This document shows positions 24,371-33,483 of a DNA stretch of 64,000 bases, piece after piece (position 1 is the first letter of the stretch; each line of letters opens with the position of its first letter). Position numbers and translations under genes: made by a program. The stretch comes from Saccharomonospora piscinae. Lineage in GTDB: Bacteria > Actinomycetota > Actinomycetes > Mycobacteriales > Pseudonocardiaceae. The stretch covers positions 768,534-832,533 of the forward strand of contig NZ_VCEK01000002.1 in assembly GCF_005862235.1 (NCBI RefSeq). Direction: 5' to 3'. Under the pieces are notes generated by a model that had not been told where the DNA came from, searched no databases, and saw only the letters and a list, made by a program, of their open reading frames with translations.

Positions 24371-27154
24371 TTGAGCGCGTTGTTGAACAAGAGTGCAGCC
24401 ACGGAACGTGGGCGTTCGACCATCCGCACCCGTGTGCTCGCCATCGCCTTCATCCCGAGTGTCGTCTTCCTGCTGACCGGTGTCGCGCTGGCGGGCTACC
24501 TCGTGTACGACGCGGTGCAGGTCCGGACCTTCGCCACGAAGGTGCACGACGCCGCCCAGCCCGCCGGGGTGCTGTTCGCCAACGTGCGCGAGGAACGCAG
24601 GCTCACGCTGCAGGAGCTGTCCAACACGCGGTCCCTGCGGGCCGAGCTGGACCAGCAGCGCCAGCGCACCGACGAGGCAGCGCAGCGCATGGCCGGCGAT
24701 CTGGAGAGCATCTCCGAGGACGCGCCCGAGAACGTGCGCGAGAGCATCACGGCGTCGATGCGGCAGGTGTCGCGGCTCGGTGAGTTCCGGGGCCAGGTCG
24801 ACGCCGGTGACGCGTCGTTGCAGCAGGCGTACGACTTCTACAACGGGATCATCGACTCCTACACGGTCGGGCTGAACGGCGTCGCGCAGGAGACGCCCAG
24901 CGCCGAGACCGCCTACCAGCGCATGGTCGCGATGCCGCTGTTCGTCAGCGCCGACGGCATGTCGCGCGGCGACGCGCTGGCCGCCGCGGGCCTGGCCGGA
25001 GGTGGCCTCACCGAGCAGGAGTTCCGCACCTACATCGGTCAGGTCGGCGCGTACCACGCCACGCTGGAGCAGGCGGTGCCCGACATGATCCCGTCGGTCC
25101 GCGCGCAGTACGAGGACCTGGTCGCGAGCGAGGCGTGGCAGACGCTCACCGCCGCCGAGAACGCGTTCCTGCGCGGCAACACCACCGATCTGCCCGTGGC
25201 CGAGACCGAGTGGCGTGCCGCCGCCACCGAGGTCAGCGGTGTGCTGTGGAACCTCTACGTCGAACAGAGCACGGTGGCCACCGAACTCGCGCTCGACGAG
25301 GCCGACTCCACCCTGCTGACCTCCATCGTGGCCGGCGTGGCCGTGATCGCGGTGGCGCTGGCGGTGCTGCTGCTCGCCTGGCGGCTCTCCGACCGGCTGG
25401 TCAAGCGCCTGGTGTCCCTGCGGGAGGCCACGCTGGAGGTCGCCGAGGAACGGATGCCGCGCATCGTCCAGCGGTTGCGCGGTGGTGAACAGGTCGACCT
25501 CGCCACCGAGGTCTCGTACCTGGACCACGGTGACGACGAGATCGGCCAGGTCGCGGAGGCGTTCAACCAGGCGCAGCGCACGGCCATCGCGGCGGCCGTC
25601 GACGAGGCGAAGACGCGGGAGGGAACGCAGCGGGTCTTCCTCAACATCGCCCACCGTAGCCAGGTCATCGTGCACCGGCAGCTGTCCGCACTGGACGCCG
25701 CCGAGCGCAAGCAGGAGGACCCGGACCAGCTCGACCTGCTCTTCCGGCTCGACCACCTGTCCACCCGGGCCCGCCGCAACGCCGAGAATCTGATCATTCT
25801 GGGCGGTGAGCAGCCCGGAAGGCAGTTCCGCAATCCCGTGCCGGTGACCGACATCGTGCGCGGTGCCATCGCGGAGACCGAGGACTACACGCGCGTCAGC
25901 ATGGGCAGGCTGCCGAGCTCCGCCGTCGCGGGCCCCGCCGTCGGCGACCTCGTCCACCTGCTCGCCGAGCTGATCGACAACGCGACGTCGTTCTCCCCGC
26001 CGCAGTCGCGTGTGGAGGTCAGGGGCGAGCTGGTCGGCCGTGGCGTGGTGATCGAGATCGAGGACCAGGGCATCGGCATGGAGCCCGAGGAACTCGAACG
26101 CCTCTCCGAGATGCTGCGCAACCCGCCGGACTTCAGCTTCATGGCGTTGTCCGAGGAACCGCGGCTGGGCCTGTTCGTGGTGGCGCGGCTGGCGGCCAAG
26201 CACGGGTTCACGGTGACGCTGCGCGAGTCCGCCTACGGGGGCACCCGGGCGATCGTGCTGGTGCGGGCCGATCTGCTCAGCGAGCTCGACGACGGCGAAG
26301 ACACCCCGGCGGGAGACGCCGCCGCGCCGTCCGCGGCCCCGGGCGTGGAGCAGGCGCCCGCGGCGATCAGCCGCAGGCCGAGGGCGCTGCCCCGGCGCAA
26401 CGGCAGCGAGCGGGTCAACGGCACGTCTCCCACCGAGGCATCGCCCACGGCGTCGGCGACCGCCCCGCCCGCCACGCCGGAGCCCGGCGCTCCGACGGTG
26501 CGGCGCGCTCCCGTGACCCCGCAGGCACCGCAGGCACCACAGTTCCCGCAGGCCGAACCCGGCAGGCCGGAGCTGCCCCGGCGGCACCAGCGCGGTGACG
26601 GGGCCGAGGAGAGCGGCCGGAGTGAGAGCGTCGGAGGAGTGCAGGGCCAGCTCCCGGCCGACGTCACCCGGGACGACCCACCACCGCCCCAAGGGCGTGA
26701 GCGGCAGGGCAGGCACGCCGACCCGGGCGGCAGGTCCGCCTCGGCGGAACTGTCCGGATTGGAGCAGGGTTTGCCGCCGGAATCGGCCGAACCGACGCAG
26801 TACGTGCCCAAGTTGCCGAGGGAGCTGCCGAGGGCCGCGCGCCCAGGGCCCGACACGCGGCCCCGGCATCAGGCACGGTCCGCGCCCGAGCCGCAGGCCG
26901 GTGACGGCCAGGCCCCGCCCGCGGCGGGCTCGATGGACGCGGACCGGCCGCCCCTTCCCCGACGGCGACGGCAGCAGAACCTCGCGCCGCAACTCAAGGA
27001 GGAGACCACCTCCACCGACCTGACGGTCTCGGGCCAGGACGGTGGCGAGCCCGACACCACACCCGAACAGGCACGCAGCAGGCTTTCGGCGTTCCAGCAG
27101 GGAACCCGCCGAGCTCGACAGCACCCCACCGGCCGAGACGATTCGGGAGACTGA
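24371..27154 (+). CDS. cvnA: Conservon sensor kinase-like protein CvnA
   Basis: 927 residues from TTG, with GGAAGGG immediately upstream. TM1 about 24-48; extracytoplasmic nitrate/nitrite-sensing-type helical domain 50-310; TM2 about 314-337; HAMP-like linker; HRSQVIVHRQLSALDAAE and LDHLSTRARRNAENL (His about 460) in the dimerisation helices; HATPase with LAELIDNATSFSPP (about 532) and EDQGIGMEP (about 563). Residues 640-927 are a Pro/Arg/Ala/Glu-rich disordered tail. Heads the four-gene conservon whose products form a membrane complex resembling a G-protein-coupled system in Streptomyces. Confidence 0.92.
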   Translation: MSALLNKSAATERGRSTIRTRVLAIAFIPSVVFLLTGVALAGYLVYDAVQVRTFATKVHDAAQPAGVLFANVREERRLTLQELSNTRSLRAELDQQRQRTDEAAQRMAGDLESISEDAPENVRESITASMRQVSRLGEFRGQVDAGDASLQQAYDFYNGIIDSYTVGLNGVAQETPSAETAYQRMVAMPLFVSADGMSRGDALAAAGLAGGGLTEQEFRTYIGQVGAYHATLEQAVPDMIPSVRAQYEDLVASEAWQTLTAAENAFLRGNTTDLPVAETEWRAAATEVSGVLWNLYVEQSTVATELALDEADSTLLTSIVAGVAVIAVALAVLLLAWRLSDRLVKRLVSLREATLEVAEERMPRIVQRLRGGEQVDLATEVSYLDHGDDEIGQVAEAFNQAQRTAIAAAVDEAKTREGTQRVFLNIAHRSQVIVHRQLSALDAAERKQEDPDQLDLLFRLDHLSTRARRNAENLIILGGEQPGRQFRNPVPVTDIVRGAIAETEDYTRVSMGRLPSSAVAGPAVGDLVHLLAELIDNATSFSPPQSRVEVRGELVGRGVVIEIEDQGIGMEPEELERLSEMLRNPPDFSFMALSEEPRLGLFVVARLAAKHGFTVTLRESAYGGTRAIVLVRADLLSELDDGEDTPAGDAAAPSAAPGVEQAPAAISRRPRALPRRNGSERVNGTSPTEASPTASATAPPATPEPGAPTVRRAPVTPQAPQAPQFPQAEPGRPELPRRHQRGDGAEESGRSESVGGVQGQLPADVTRDDPPPPQGRERQGRHADPGGRSASAELSGLEQGLPPESAEPTQYVPKLPRELPRAARPGPDTRPRHQARSAPEPQAGDGQAPPAAGSMDADRPPLPRRRRQQNLAPQLKEETTSTDLTVSGQDGGEPDTTPEQARSRLSAFQQGTRRARQHPTGRDDSGD

Positions 27155-27162
27155 GGTACATC

Positions 27163-27573
27163 ATGGCGAACTCGGTAGTCAACGAACTCGACTGGCTGCT
27201 CGACGACCTGATCCGCCAGGTCGCGGGAGCCGACCGCGCCGTCGTCCTGTCGTCCGACGGCCTGCTCATCGGCCGGTCCAGCAACCTCTCCGAGGACGAC
27301 GGTGAACACCTCTCCGCTGTCGCGTCGGCGTTCCAGAGCCTCGCGAGGGGGACGGGGCGCCACTTCGGAGGGGGCCAGGTACGGCAGACGGTCGTGGAGA
27401 TGGACCACGCCTTCCTCTTCGTGACGGCGGCGGGCCGCGGCGCGTGCCTCGCGCTGCTCACCACCGAGGACGCCGACATGGGCATGGTGGCGTACTCGAT
27501 GAACATGTTGGTGAAGCGGGTCGGCGCCGTGCTCAGCGCCGCCCCGCGTGCCGAGCACCACAGCACGCCATGA
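27163..27573 (+). CDS. cvnB: Conservon roadblock/LC7 protein CvnB
   Basis: 136 residues. Roadblock/LC7 fold: LDWLLDDLIRQVAGADRAVVLSSDGLLI is the typical start, with ASAFQSLARGTGRHF and TAAGRGACLALLT following. In MglB-like fashion such proteins bind and regulate the partner small GTPase CvnD. 8 bp after cvnA; stop overlaps cvnC start (ATGA). Confidence 0.92.
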   Translation: MANSVVNELDWLLDDLIRQVAGADRAVVLSSDGLLIGRSSNLSEDDGEHLSAVASAFQSLARGTGRHFGGGQVRQTVVEMDHAFLFVTAAGRGACLALLTTEDADMGMVAYSMNMLVKRVGAVLSAAPRAEHHSTP

Positions 27574-27935
27574 GTGAGGGCGACGAGGTGTTCGACGAGG
27601 GCGGTGGCCTCGTCCGCTCGTACGTGGTGACGGGCGGGCGGACCCGCTCGGACAGCTACGGCCTCGACATGATGACCCTGGTGGTGGCGCTGTGCTCGCC
27701 CGCGGAGGCCGAGCACCTTCCCGTGGAGTACGCGAAGATCGTGCGCCGCTGCCAGCAACCGATGTCGGTGGCGGAGGTCGGAGCTCACATCGATCTACCC
27801 CTGCCGGTGGTGAAGGTACTGCTCAGTGATTTGATCGAACAGAACTACGTGATCTTCCGTAAGGCCGCGCCCCCGAGCGAAGCCCCCAACCAGCACGTAT
27901 TGCAGGCGGTTCTCGATGGCATCCGGAAACTCTGA
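27570..27935 (+). CDS. cvnC: Conservon DUF742 protein CvnC
   Basis: 121 residues. DUF742 pattern: VRSYVVTGGRTRS at the start and a winged-helix-like part with CQQPMSVAEVGAHIDLPLPV and VKVLLSDLIEQNYV. Role in the conservon complex is not well defined. Overlaps both neighbours (4 bp with cvnB, 20 bp with cvnD). Confidence 0.9.
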   Translation: MSEGDEVFDEGGGLVRSYVVTGGRTRSDSYGLDMMTLVVALCSPAEAEHLPVEYAKIVRRCQQPMSVAEVGAHIDLPLPVVKVLLSDLIEQNYVIFRKAAPPSEAPNQHVLQAVLDGIRKL

Positions 27936-28509
27936 CGGTCGGCGCCTCACGGCGACGGCGGTGAAGCTGTTGGTCGCCGGTGGGTTCGGCGTCGGCAAGA
28001 CCACGATGGTGGGCTCGGTCAGCGAGGTGCCGCCGTTGCGCACCGAGGAGATGCTGACCTCGGCGTCCGAAGGCGTCGACGACCTCTCCGGGGTGGAGGC
28101 GAAGAGCACGACCACGGTCGCGCTGGACTTCGGCCGCATCACGATCAGTCCCGAGCTGATCCTCTACCTGTTCGGGACGCCGGGGCAGGACCGGTTCTGG
28201 TTCATGTGGGACGAACTCGCGCAGGGTGCGCTCGGCGCCGTGGTCCTGGCGGACACCCGCAGGCTCGACTCGTGCTTTCCCGCCGTCGACTTCTTCGAGC
28301 GCAGGGGCCTGCCGTTCGTGGTTGGCGTGAACTGCTTCGACCGGGCGCACCGCTACGGCACGGAAGAGGTGCGGGCGGCACTCGATGTGGGCCCCGAGGT
28401 CCCGGTGCTGCTGTGCGACGCCCGCGACCGCGAGTCCACCAAGCAGGTCCTCATCATGCTGATCCAGTACGTGATGTCGACGGCGAACATGATGCCCGCC
28501 CGCCACTGA
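27916..28509 (+). CDS. cvnD: Conservon small GTPase CvnD
   Basis: 197 residues. P-loop GGFGVGKTT (22-30), switch II region FGTPGQDRFWFMWDEL, and NCFD at the position of the base-reading NKxD motif. MglA/Ras-like GTPase of the ATP/GTP-binding family that closes every conservon. The TGA stop is the first triplet of the stop-anchored repeat. Confidence 0.92.
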   Translation: MASGNSDGRRLTATAVKLLVAGGFGVGKTTMVGSVSEVPPLRTEEMLTSASEGVDDLSGVEAKSTTTVALDFGRITISPELILYLFGTPGQDRFWFMWDELAQGALGAVVLADTRRLDSCFPAVDFFERRGLPFVVGVNCFDRAHRYGTEEVRAALDVGPEVPVLLCDARDRESTKQVLIMLIQYVMSTANMMPARH

Positions 28510-28587
28510 CACCGTGTCCGCAGTCTGCGTAGCCGTGTCCGCATCGCGCGGTGCGAACTCGGCTACGTAACCTGCGGACACACCTCA
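28507..28587. repeat. Stop-codon-anchored repeat, copy 2
   Basis: GTGTCCGCA-GTCTGC-GTAGCC then a second GTGTCCGCA, a spacer with TGCGAACTC, then GGCTAC-GTAACC-TGCGGACAC. It lies between convergent cvnD and methyltransferase genes. Both flanking stops belong to it: TGACACCGTGTCCGCA from the left and TGAGGTGTGTCCGCA on the other strand from the right. Pairing of the outer units would make a hairpin that can act in both directions. Confidence 0.8.
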
Positions 28588-29202
28588 GCGGGCGTGGGCC
28601 GTCACCTGGATCATCGGGCTGGCCGGGACCCAGCGGGGCAGCTCGGCGAACTCCTCGACGGAGTCGAGGGTGAACTCGTCGCGGCGGCGCAGCGTGGCCA
28701 GCGAGTCTCGGTTGGGGTGGCAGCCCGCCCCGACCCGCTTCCACAGCGGGGTGATGCGGTCCTGCACACGGGCGAGGCGCTCGTCGCCGCGCACGTGCTC
28801 CAGCAGCACGAGCGTGCCATCCCGCCGCAGCACGCGCCGTGCCTCGGCCAGCGCGGCGTCGGGGTCGGCCACGGTGCAGAGCACGAGCGTGAAGACCACC
28901 GCGTCGAACGACCCGTCGGGAAACGGCAACGACTCCGCGGGCGCGTCCCGGATCTCCACCGGGGCGGCGGCCTCGCCGGTGCGCCGTTCGAGTCGTTTGC
29001 GCATGGCCGGGTCCGGTTCGGTCGCCACGATCCGCTCGGCCGCACGCAGGTGCTGGAAGTTCGCGCCGGTACCCGCGCCGACGTCGAGGACGGTACCGGT
29101 CAGCCCGTGCAGCAGGTCGTGACGACGTCGGCCCAGGAACCGGCGCTCGGCGGCGTCGTTCATGCGGTCGTAGCACGCGGCGAAGAGTCGGTGTGCTCGC
29201 AC
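28585..29202 (-). CDS. Class I SAM-dependent methyltransferase
   Basis: 205 residues. Motif I VLDVGAGTGANFQHL (about 38-52), acidic loop VATEPDPAM, DAPAESLPFPDGSFDAVVFTLVLC and LRRDGTLVLLEHV: the UbiE/phospholipid methyltransferase-like group. Substrate unknown. Single gene between a convergent conservon and the divergent-looking intergenic edge of glcF (tail to head, 34 bp). Confidence 0.85.
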   Translation of the reverse strand: MRAHRLFAACYDRMNDAAERRFLGRRRHDLLHGLTGTVLDVGAGTGANFQHLRAAERIVATEPDPAMRKRLERRTGEAAAPVEIRDAPAESLPFPDGSFDAVVFTLVLCTVADPDAALAEARRVLRRDGTLVLLEHVRGDERLARVQDRITPLWKRVGAGCHPNRDSLATLRRRDEFTLDSVEEFAELPRWVPASPMIQVTAHAR

Positions 29203-29236
29203 ACCGACCGAGCCTAGTTCGGCACCGCAGGCGCGG

Positions 29237-30520
29237 CTATGGGCCGTTGGGCCCGTGGATCGCGGCGTCGAGCACCTGCACCGGGTGCCGCAGCGGGATG
29301 TCGTCGCCCAGGTAGCGGCGGATCTGGAGCAGGCACCCCGGGTTGGCCGTGACCAGAAGCTCGGGCGCGACGGCGCGCACGTTGTCGGCCTTGCGCGCGC
29401 CGAGTTCGGCGGCGGGTTCGGGCTGCACCATGTTGTAGATGCCGGCCGAGCCGCAACACAGCTCGGCCTCGGGCAGGTCGACCAGCTCCAGGCCGGGGAT
29501 GGTGCGCAGCACCGCGCGCGGCTGGTCGCGCACGCCCTGGGCGTGGCCGAGATGGCAGGCGTCGTGGTAGGCGACCCTGGTGTCCATCCGCCGTCTCGGC
29601 GCGCGGGGTTCGAGCTCGGCGAGCAGTTCGGTGACGTCGCGCACCTTGGCGCTCACCCGCCGCGCGCGCTCGGCCCACTCGGGGTCGTCGGCCAGCAGGG
29701 TCGCGTACTCCTTCATCGACGACCCGCACCCGGCGACGTTGACGACGATCGCGTCCACGGGCAGCGCCTCGAACGTCGCGATCGTCTCCCTGGCGCGCTC
29801 GACGGCGTGGTCCTCGCGTCCCGCGTGCAGGCCCAGCGCGCCGCAACAGCCCTGCCGCCTCGGTGTCAGCACCTCGCACCCCTCGGCGGCGAGCACCCGC
29901 TGCGTGGCGGCGTTGACCTCGTGGAAGAACACGTCCTGCACGCAGCCCGAGAGCAGCGCGACCCGGCGCCGCACGGGCCCGGACGGCCGCACCCGCCGGG
30001 GCAGTGCCGCGAACGCCTCCCGCAGCCGCACCGGTGGCAGCAGCGCCTGGGTGGCCCGCAGCCGAGCGGGCAGGACGCGTTCCAGCAACCGGGGCAGCCC
30101 GGATTTCTGGTAGGCGAGCCCGAGTACCGCCGCCGCCCGCAACCTGCGCCGGTAGGGGAACAGCGCGAAGATCGCGTCGCGGAACAGCCGGTCGGAGGTC
30201 TTGCGCTCGACGTGGCGCTCGATCTGCGGGCGGGTGGCCTCCAGCAGCCGGTCGTACTGCACGCCCGAGGGACACGAGGTCACGCAGGCCATGCAGCCGA
30301 GGCACGCGTCGATGTGCTCGGTGAACGCCCCCGCCAGCTCGATCTCGCCGCGTTCGGCCAAATCCATCAGGTAGATGCGGCCGCGCGGTGAGTCCATCTC
30401 CTCGCCCCACAGCTGGTAGGTCGGGCACGTCGGCAGGCAGAACCCGCAGTGGACGCAGTCGTCGAGCAGTTCCCGCGACGGCGGATGGTGCGAGTCGAAA
30501 CTCGACGTCGGATCGGTCAC
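29237..30520 (-). CDS. glcF: Glycolate oxidase iron-sulfur subunit
   Basis: 427 residues from GTG. Two [4Fe-4S] motifs: CVHCGFCLPTCP (Cys22, 25, 28, 32) and CLGCMACVTSCP (Cys73, 76, 79, 83). Two CCG domains later (GCCGALGLH and ELCCGSAGIYN). Passes electrons from the GlcD/GlcE flavin subunits to the respiratory chain. Start overlaps the glcE stop by 4 bp (GTGA). Confidence 0.93.
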   Translation of the reverse strand: MTDPTSSFDSHHPPSRELLDDCVHCGFCLPTCPTYQLWGEEMDSPRGRIYLMDLAERGEIELAGAFTEHIDACLGCMACVTSCPSGVQYDRLLEATRPQIERHVERKTSDRLFRDAIFALFPYRRRLRAAAVLGLAYQKSGLPRLLERVLPARLRATQALLPPVRLREAFAALPRRVRPSGPVRRRVALLSGCVQDVFFHEVNAATQRVLAAEGCEVLTPRRQGCCGALGLHAGREDHAVERARETIATFEALPVDAIVVNVAGCGSSMKEYATLLADDPEWAERARRVSAKVRDVTELLAELEPRAPRRRMDTRVAYHDACHLGHAQGVRDQPRAVLRTIPGLELVDLPEAELCCGSAGIYNMVQPEPAAELGARKADNVRAVAPELLVTANPGCLLQIRRYLGDDIPLRHPVQVLDAAIHGPNGP

Positions 30521-31638
30521 GGCGCCTCCTCCACGTCGTCCAGCCAGGTCCCGAGCCTGCCGGGGCACAGCCGCCGCAGGGGATCGAGTTCGTCCTTCAG
30601 CGCCCGTAGCGTCCGCACCGCCGAGGGCGGCCGGTTCCAGACCCGGGCGCCGGGCACCGGGCGTCGCACCACCGACGTGCCGCCCGCGGCGGTCACGACG
30701 TCGTGGAGTCGATCGACGGCCTCGGCGCCGCCGTCGATGTCGACGGTCGCGACGCCGGTACCGAGTCCGAGAGCCGCGGTCTCGCCGGCCCCGCACTCGT
30801 TCACCACGCCGGCAAGCCTGCTCGGCCGCACCCCGAGTCGCACGCTCGCCCCGGTCACCAGCGCCGCGTGCCGTGCCCACGCGGCGTCGGCGGCGTCGTC
30901 GTCGAGCACGCTGCCGCCCAGCTCGGCCTCCAGGTGCCGGGCGCGGGTGGTGGTGCCCTCGGCGGTGCCCTCGAGCCGGATCAGCAACATCCCGTCGCAC
31001 CATTCGAGCGCCACGGGCTCCACCGGGCCGCACAGCACCGGTGCCGCCAGCTCACCGGCCCGCGAGGCGGGGCACTCCACGCCGACCGTGCGCGTGGCGG
31101 ACGGCAGCGGATGCAGCCGTAACACCACCTCGGCCAGCAGCCCGAACACGCCGTAGGAGCCGTGCAGGAGCTTGGCGAGGTCGTAGCCGGCCACGTTCTT
31201 GATCACGTGGCCGCCGGTGCGGGCGATCGTGCCGTCGGCGAGCACGACCGTCGCGCCGATCACCAGATCGCGCAGGGAGCCGTAGGTCAGTGACAGCGGT
31301 CCCGCGTCGGCGGTGGCGACGAGTCCGCCGACCGTCGCGCCTCGCGCTGCCCGCGCCGGGTCGAACGCCACCCGCTGCCCGTGCGCGGCGAGTTCGGCCG
31401 CGAGGTCCCGCAGTGGCGTGCCCGCTCTGACCGCCACCGTCATGTCCGCGGGGTTGTAGGCCACGATCCCGGTCAGTCCCCGGGTGTCGAGCACGGTCGT
31501 GGCCGGGCGGGGCGGATCGGCCCAGCCCGCGGCCGTGCCCGCGCCACGGATCTCGACGGTGCCGCCCTGCTCGGACAGCGCCTCGCTCGCCTCGCGGAGG
31601 CCGGTGGGGGCCAGCAGGGTCGATGTCGTTGGTGTCAT
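30517..31638 (-). CDS. glcE: Glycolate oxidase FAD-binding subunit
   Basis: 373 residues. PCMH-type FAD domain with VEIRGAGTAAGW, VAVRAGTPLRDLAAEL, GATVGGLVATADAGP and GGHVIKNVAGYDLAKL, the GlcE pattern. Works with GlcD and GlcF in oxidation of glycolate to glyoxylate. Overlaps glcD by 4 bp (ATGA) and glcF by 4 bp. Confidence 0.92.
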   Translation of the reverse strand: MTPTTSTLLAPTGLREASEALSEQGGTVEIRGAGTAAGWADPPRPATTVLDTRGLTGIVAYNPADMTVAVRAGTPLRDLAAELAAHGQRVAFDPARAARGATVGGLVATADAGPLSLTYGSLRDLVIGATVVLADGTIARTGGHVIKNVAGYDLAKLLHGSYGVFGLLAEVVLRLHPLPSATRTVGVECPASRAGELAAPVLCGPVEPVALEWCDGMLLIRLEGTAEGTTTRARHLEAELGGSVLDDDAADAAWARHAALVTGASVRLGVRPSRLAGVVNECGAGETAALGLGTGVATVDIDGGAEAVDRLHDVVTAAGGTSVVRRPVPGARVWNRPPSAVRTLRALKDELDPLRRLCPGRLGTWLDDVEEAP

Positions 31639-33086
31639 AGCCGCTCGATCACCCCTGCCTCCTCGAGCGGGTGGGGACGGTAGGGGCCGGGCGCCTCGCC
31701 GCACAGCCTCGGCGTGGGCAGAAGCTTGCCGGGATTGCACAGCCGGTCCGGGTCGAACGCGGCACGGACGCGGTCCATCGTGGCGAGGTCGTCGGTGCCG
31801 AACATGCGGGGCATCGAACATGCCTTGTCGGTGCCGATGCCGTGTTCCCCAGACAGCGAGCCGCCGAGCTCCACGCACAGTTCCGCGATGCGCCGGGACA
31901 GGTCCTCGGCGCGGTCGGCCTCGCCTGCCGCCTCGCTGTAGAGCACCAGTGGGTGCAGGTTGCCGTCACCGGCGTGGAAGACGTTGGCCACCCGCAGCCC
32001 CGCGGCCCTGCCCATGTCCTCGATCCGGCTCAGGACCTCGGCCAGCCGGGTGCGCGGCACGACCCCGTCCTGCACGAAGTAGTCGGGGCTGATGCGGCCG
32101 ACGGCGGCGAACGCCGCCTTGCGGCCCTTCCAGATACGAGCTCGCTCGGCGGCGTTGCCGGCGATGTGCAGCCGGGTGCAGTGGTGCCGCTCGCAGATCG
32201 TTCTCAGCCGCTCGAACTGCTCGGCGCACTCGGTGGCCGGTCCGTCGAGTTCGACGACCAGAGCCGCGGCGGTGCTGAGCGTGTAACCGGCGTGGACGGC
32301 CTTCTCGGCGGCCTGGATGGCGAGGTTGTCCATCATCTCCACGGCGGCGGGCACGATGCCCGCGGCCACGATGTCACTGACCACCTCGCCAGCCGCGCCG
32401 ACCGAGTCGAAGTCGGCGAGCAGCGTCCGCACGGTCTCGGGTACGGGCAGCAGCCGCACCGTGATCTCGCAGGCGATGCCGAGCGTGCCCTCGGAGCCGA
32501 TGAACACGCCACGCAGGTCGGGCCCGAGTTGCTCGCTCGTGTCGCCGCCGAGCGTCACGACCTCGCCGTCGGGCAGCACCACCGTCATCGACAGCACGTG
32601 GTTGGTGGTGAAGCCGTACTTGAGACAGTGCGCACCGCCGGAGTTCTCGGCCACGTTGCCACCGATGGTGCAGACCTGCTGGCTGGAGGGATCGGGAGCG
32701 TAGTACAGCCCGTGCGGCGCGGCGGCGCGGGTGATGTCGAGGTTCGTGACGCCGGGTTGCAGCGTGGCTCGCCGGTCGAGTGGATCGACGTCGAGCACCC
32801 GGCGCAGGCGTTGCAGGGAGATGACCACGCCGTCGGCCACCGGCAGGGCACCGCCCGACAGGCCCGTGCCCGCGCCGCGTGCCACGAAGGGGACGCCGTG
32901 CGCGTGGCAGGCGCGCACGGCGGCGGCGACGCCGTCGGTGTCGGTGGGGAGCACGACCAGGTCGGGCACGACGCGAAAGCCGGTGAGCCCGTCGCACTCG
33001 TAGCTGCGCAGGCCCACGGGGTCGGTGATGACGTTGGCCTCGCCGACGGCGGAGGCCAGCGCGGAACGCGCCCTCGCGTCGAGCAT
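31635..33086 (-). CDS. glcD: Glycolate oxidase subunit GlcD
   Basis: 483 residues. FAD domain motifs PFVARGAGTGLSGGALP, NVAENSGGAHCLKYG, GSEGTLGI; catalytic C-terminal block FHAGDGNLHPLVLY, LSGEHGIGTDK and FDPDRLCNPGKLLP. Catalytic flavin subunit of a three-part glycolate (2-hydroxyacid) oxidase. First gene of the operon glcDEF. Upstream 161 bp divide it from a small Cys-rich gene on the other strand. Confidence 0.93.
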   Translation of the reverse strand: MLDARARSALASAVGEANVITDPVGLRSYECDGLTGFRVVPDLVVLPTDTDGVAAAVRACHAHGVPFVARGAGTGLSGGALPVADGVVISLQRLRRVLDVDPLDRRATLQPGVTNLDITRAAAPHGLYYAPDPSSQQVCTIGGNVAENSGGAHCLKYGFTTNHVLSMTVVLPDGEVVTLGGDTSEQLGPDLRGVFIGSEGTLGIACEITVRLLPVPETVRTLLADFDSVGAAGEVVSDIVAAGIVPAAVEMMDNLAIQAAEKAVHAGYTLSTAAALVVELDGPATECAEQFERLRTICERHHCTRLHIAGNAAERARIWKGRKAAFAAVGRISPDYFVQDGVVPRTRLAEVLSRIEDMGRAAGLRVANVFHAGDGNLHPLVLYSEAAGEADRAEDLSRRIAELCVELGGSLSGEHGIGTDKACSMPRMFGTDDLATMDRVRAAFDPDRLCNPGKLLPTPRLCGEAPGPYRPHPLEEAGVIERL

Positions 33087-33247
33087 CTACACCCACCCGC
33101 TTTCCGCTTCCCGGAACGCCAATGCCGCTCTCAGGAAAACGGTACCGCGCCCACGGGCGGGGTCAAGGATGCGACGAGGTGTTGGCCGCCTCTCGTCGCG
33201 GGCGTGTCGGCTCCGGCGGCGCCGGGCCGGAGTGGTACCAAGAGGCC

Positions 33248-33448
33248 ATGACGTGTGTGAGTTGCCGTACGGGTCTCGACCACTGCCACGGCACGGTGTT
33301 GCTGCACGTCGACGGCGGTGCGGAATGCACGAAGCCGGACTGTGCCGACGCCGTCCTCGCGCGCCACGCGCTCGTGGTGGACTGCGACAGCATCGAGGGC
33401 GGGTGCGCGTGCGAGGTCACGGCCGAAAGGCTCGCCCACGCGTCATGA
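33248..33448 (+). CDS. Small Cys/His-rich protein, probable zinc binder
   Basis: 66 residues from ATG. MTCVSCRTGLDHCHG at the start (CxxC and HCH), then ECTKPDC and a C-terminal CDSIEGGCACE: eight Cys and four His in 66 residues. No family name that I can give, but the CxxC-HCHG arrangement is common in small actinobacterial proteins. Divergent from glcD. Confidence 0.65.
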   Translation: MTCVSCRTGLDHCHGTVLLHVDGGAECTKPDCADAVLARHALVVDCDSIEGGCACEVTAERLAHAS

Positions 33449-33483
33449 CGTGATGCGGCGAGCGCGGCCGGTGCCGCGCCGCC

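Noticed and set aside
24350-27124. A 924-codon open frame antisense to cvnA
   Set aside because: It mirrors the coding frame of cvnA; high GC at third positions opens antisense frames. No domain is seen.
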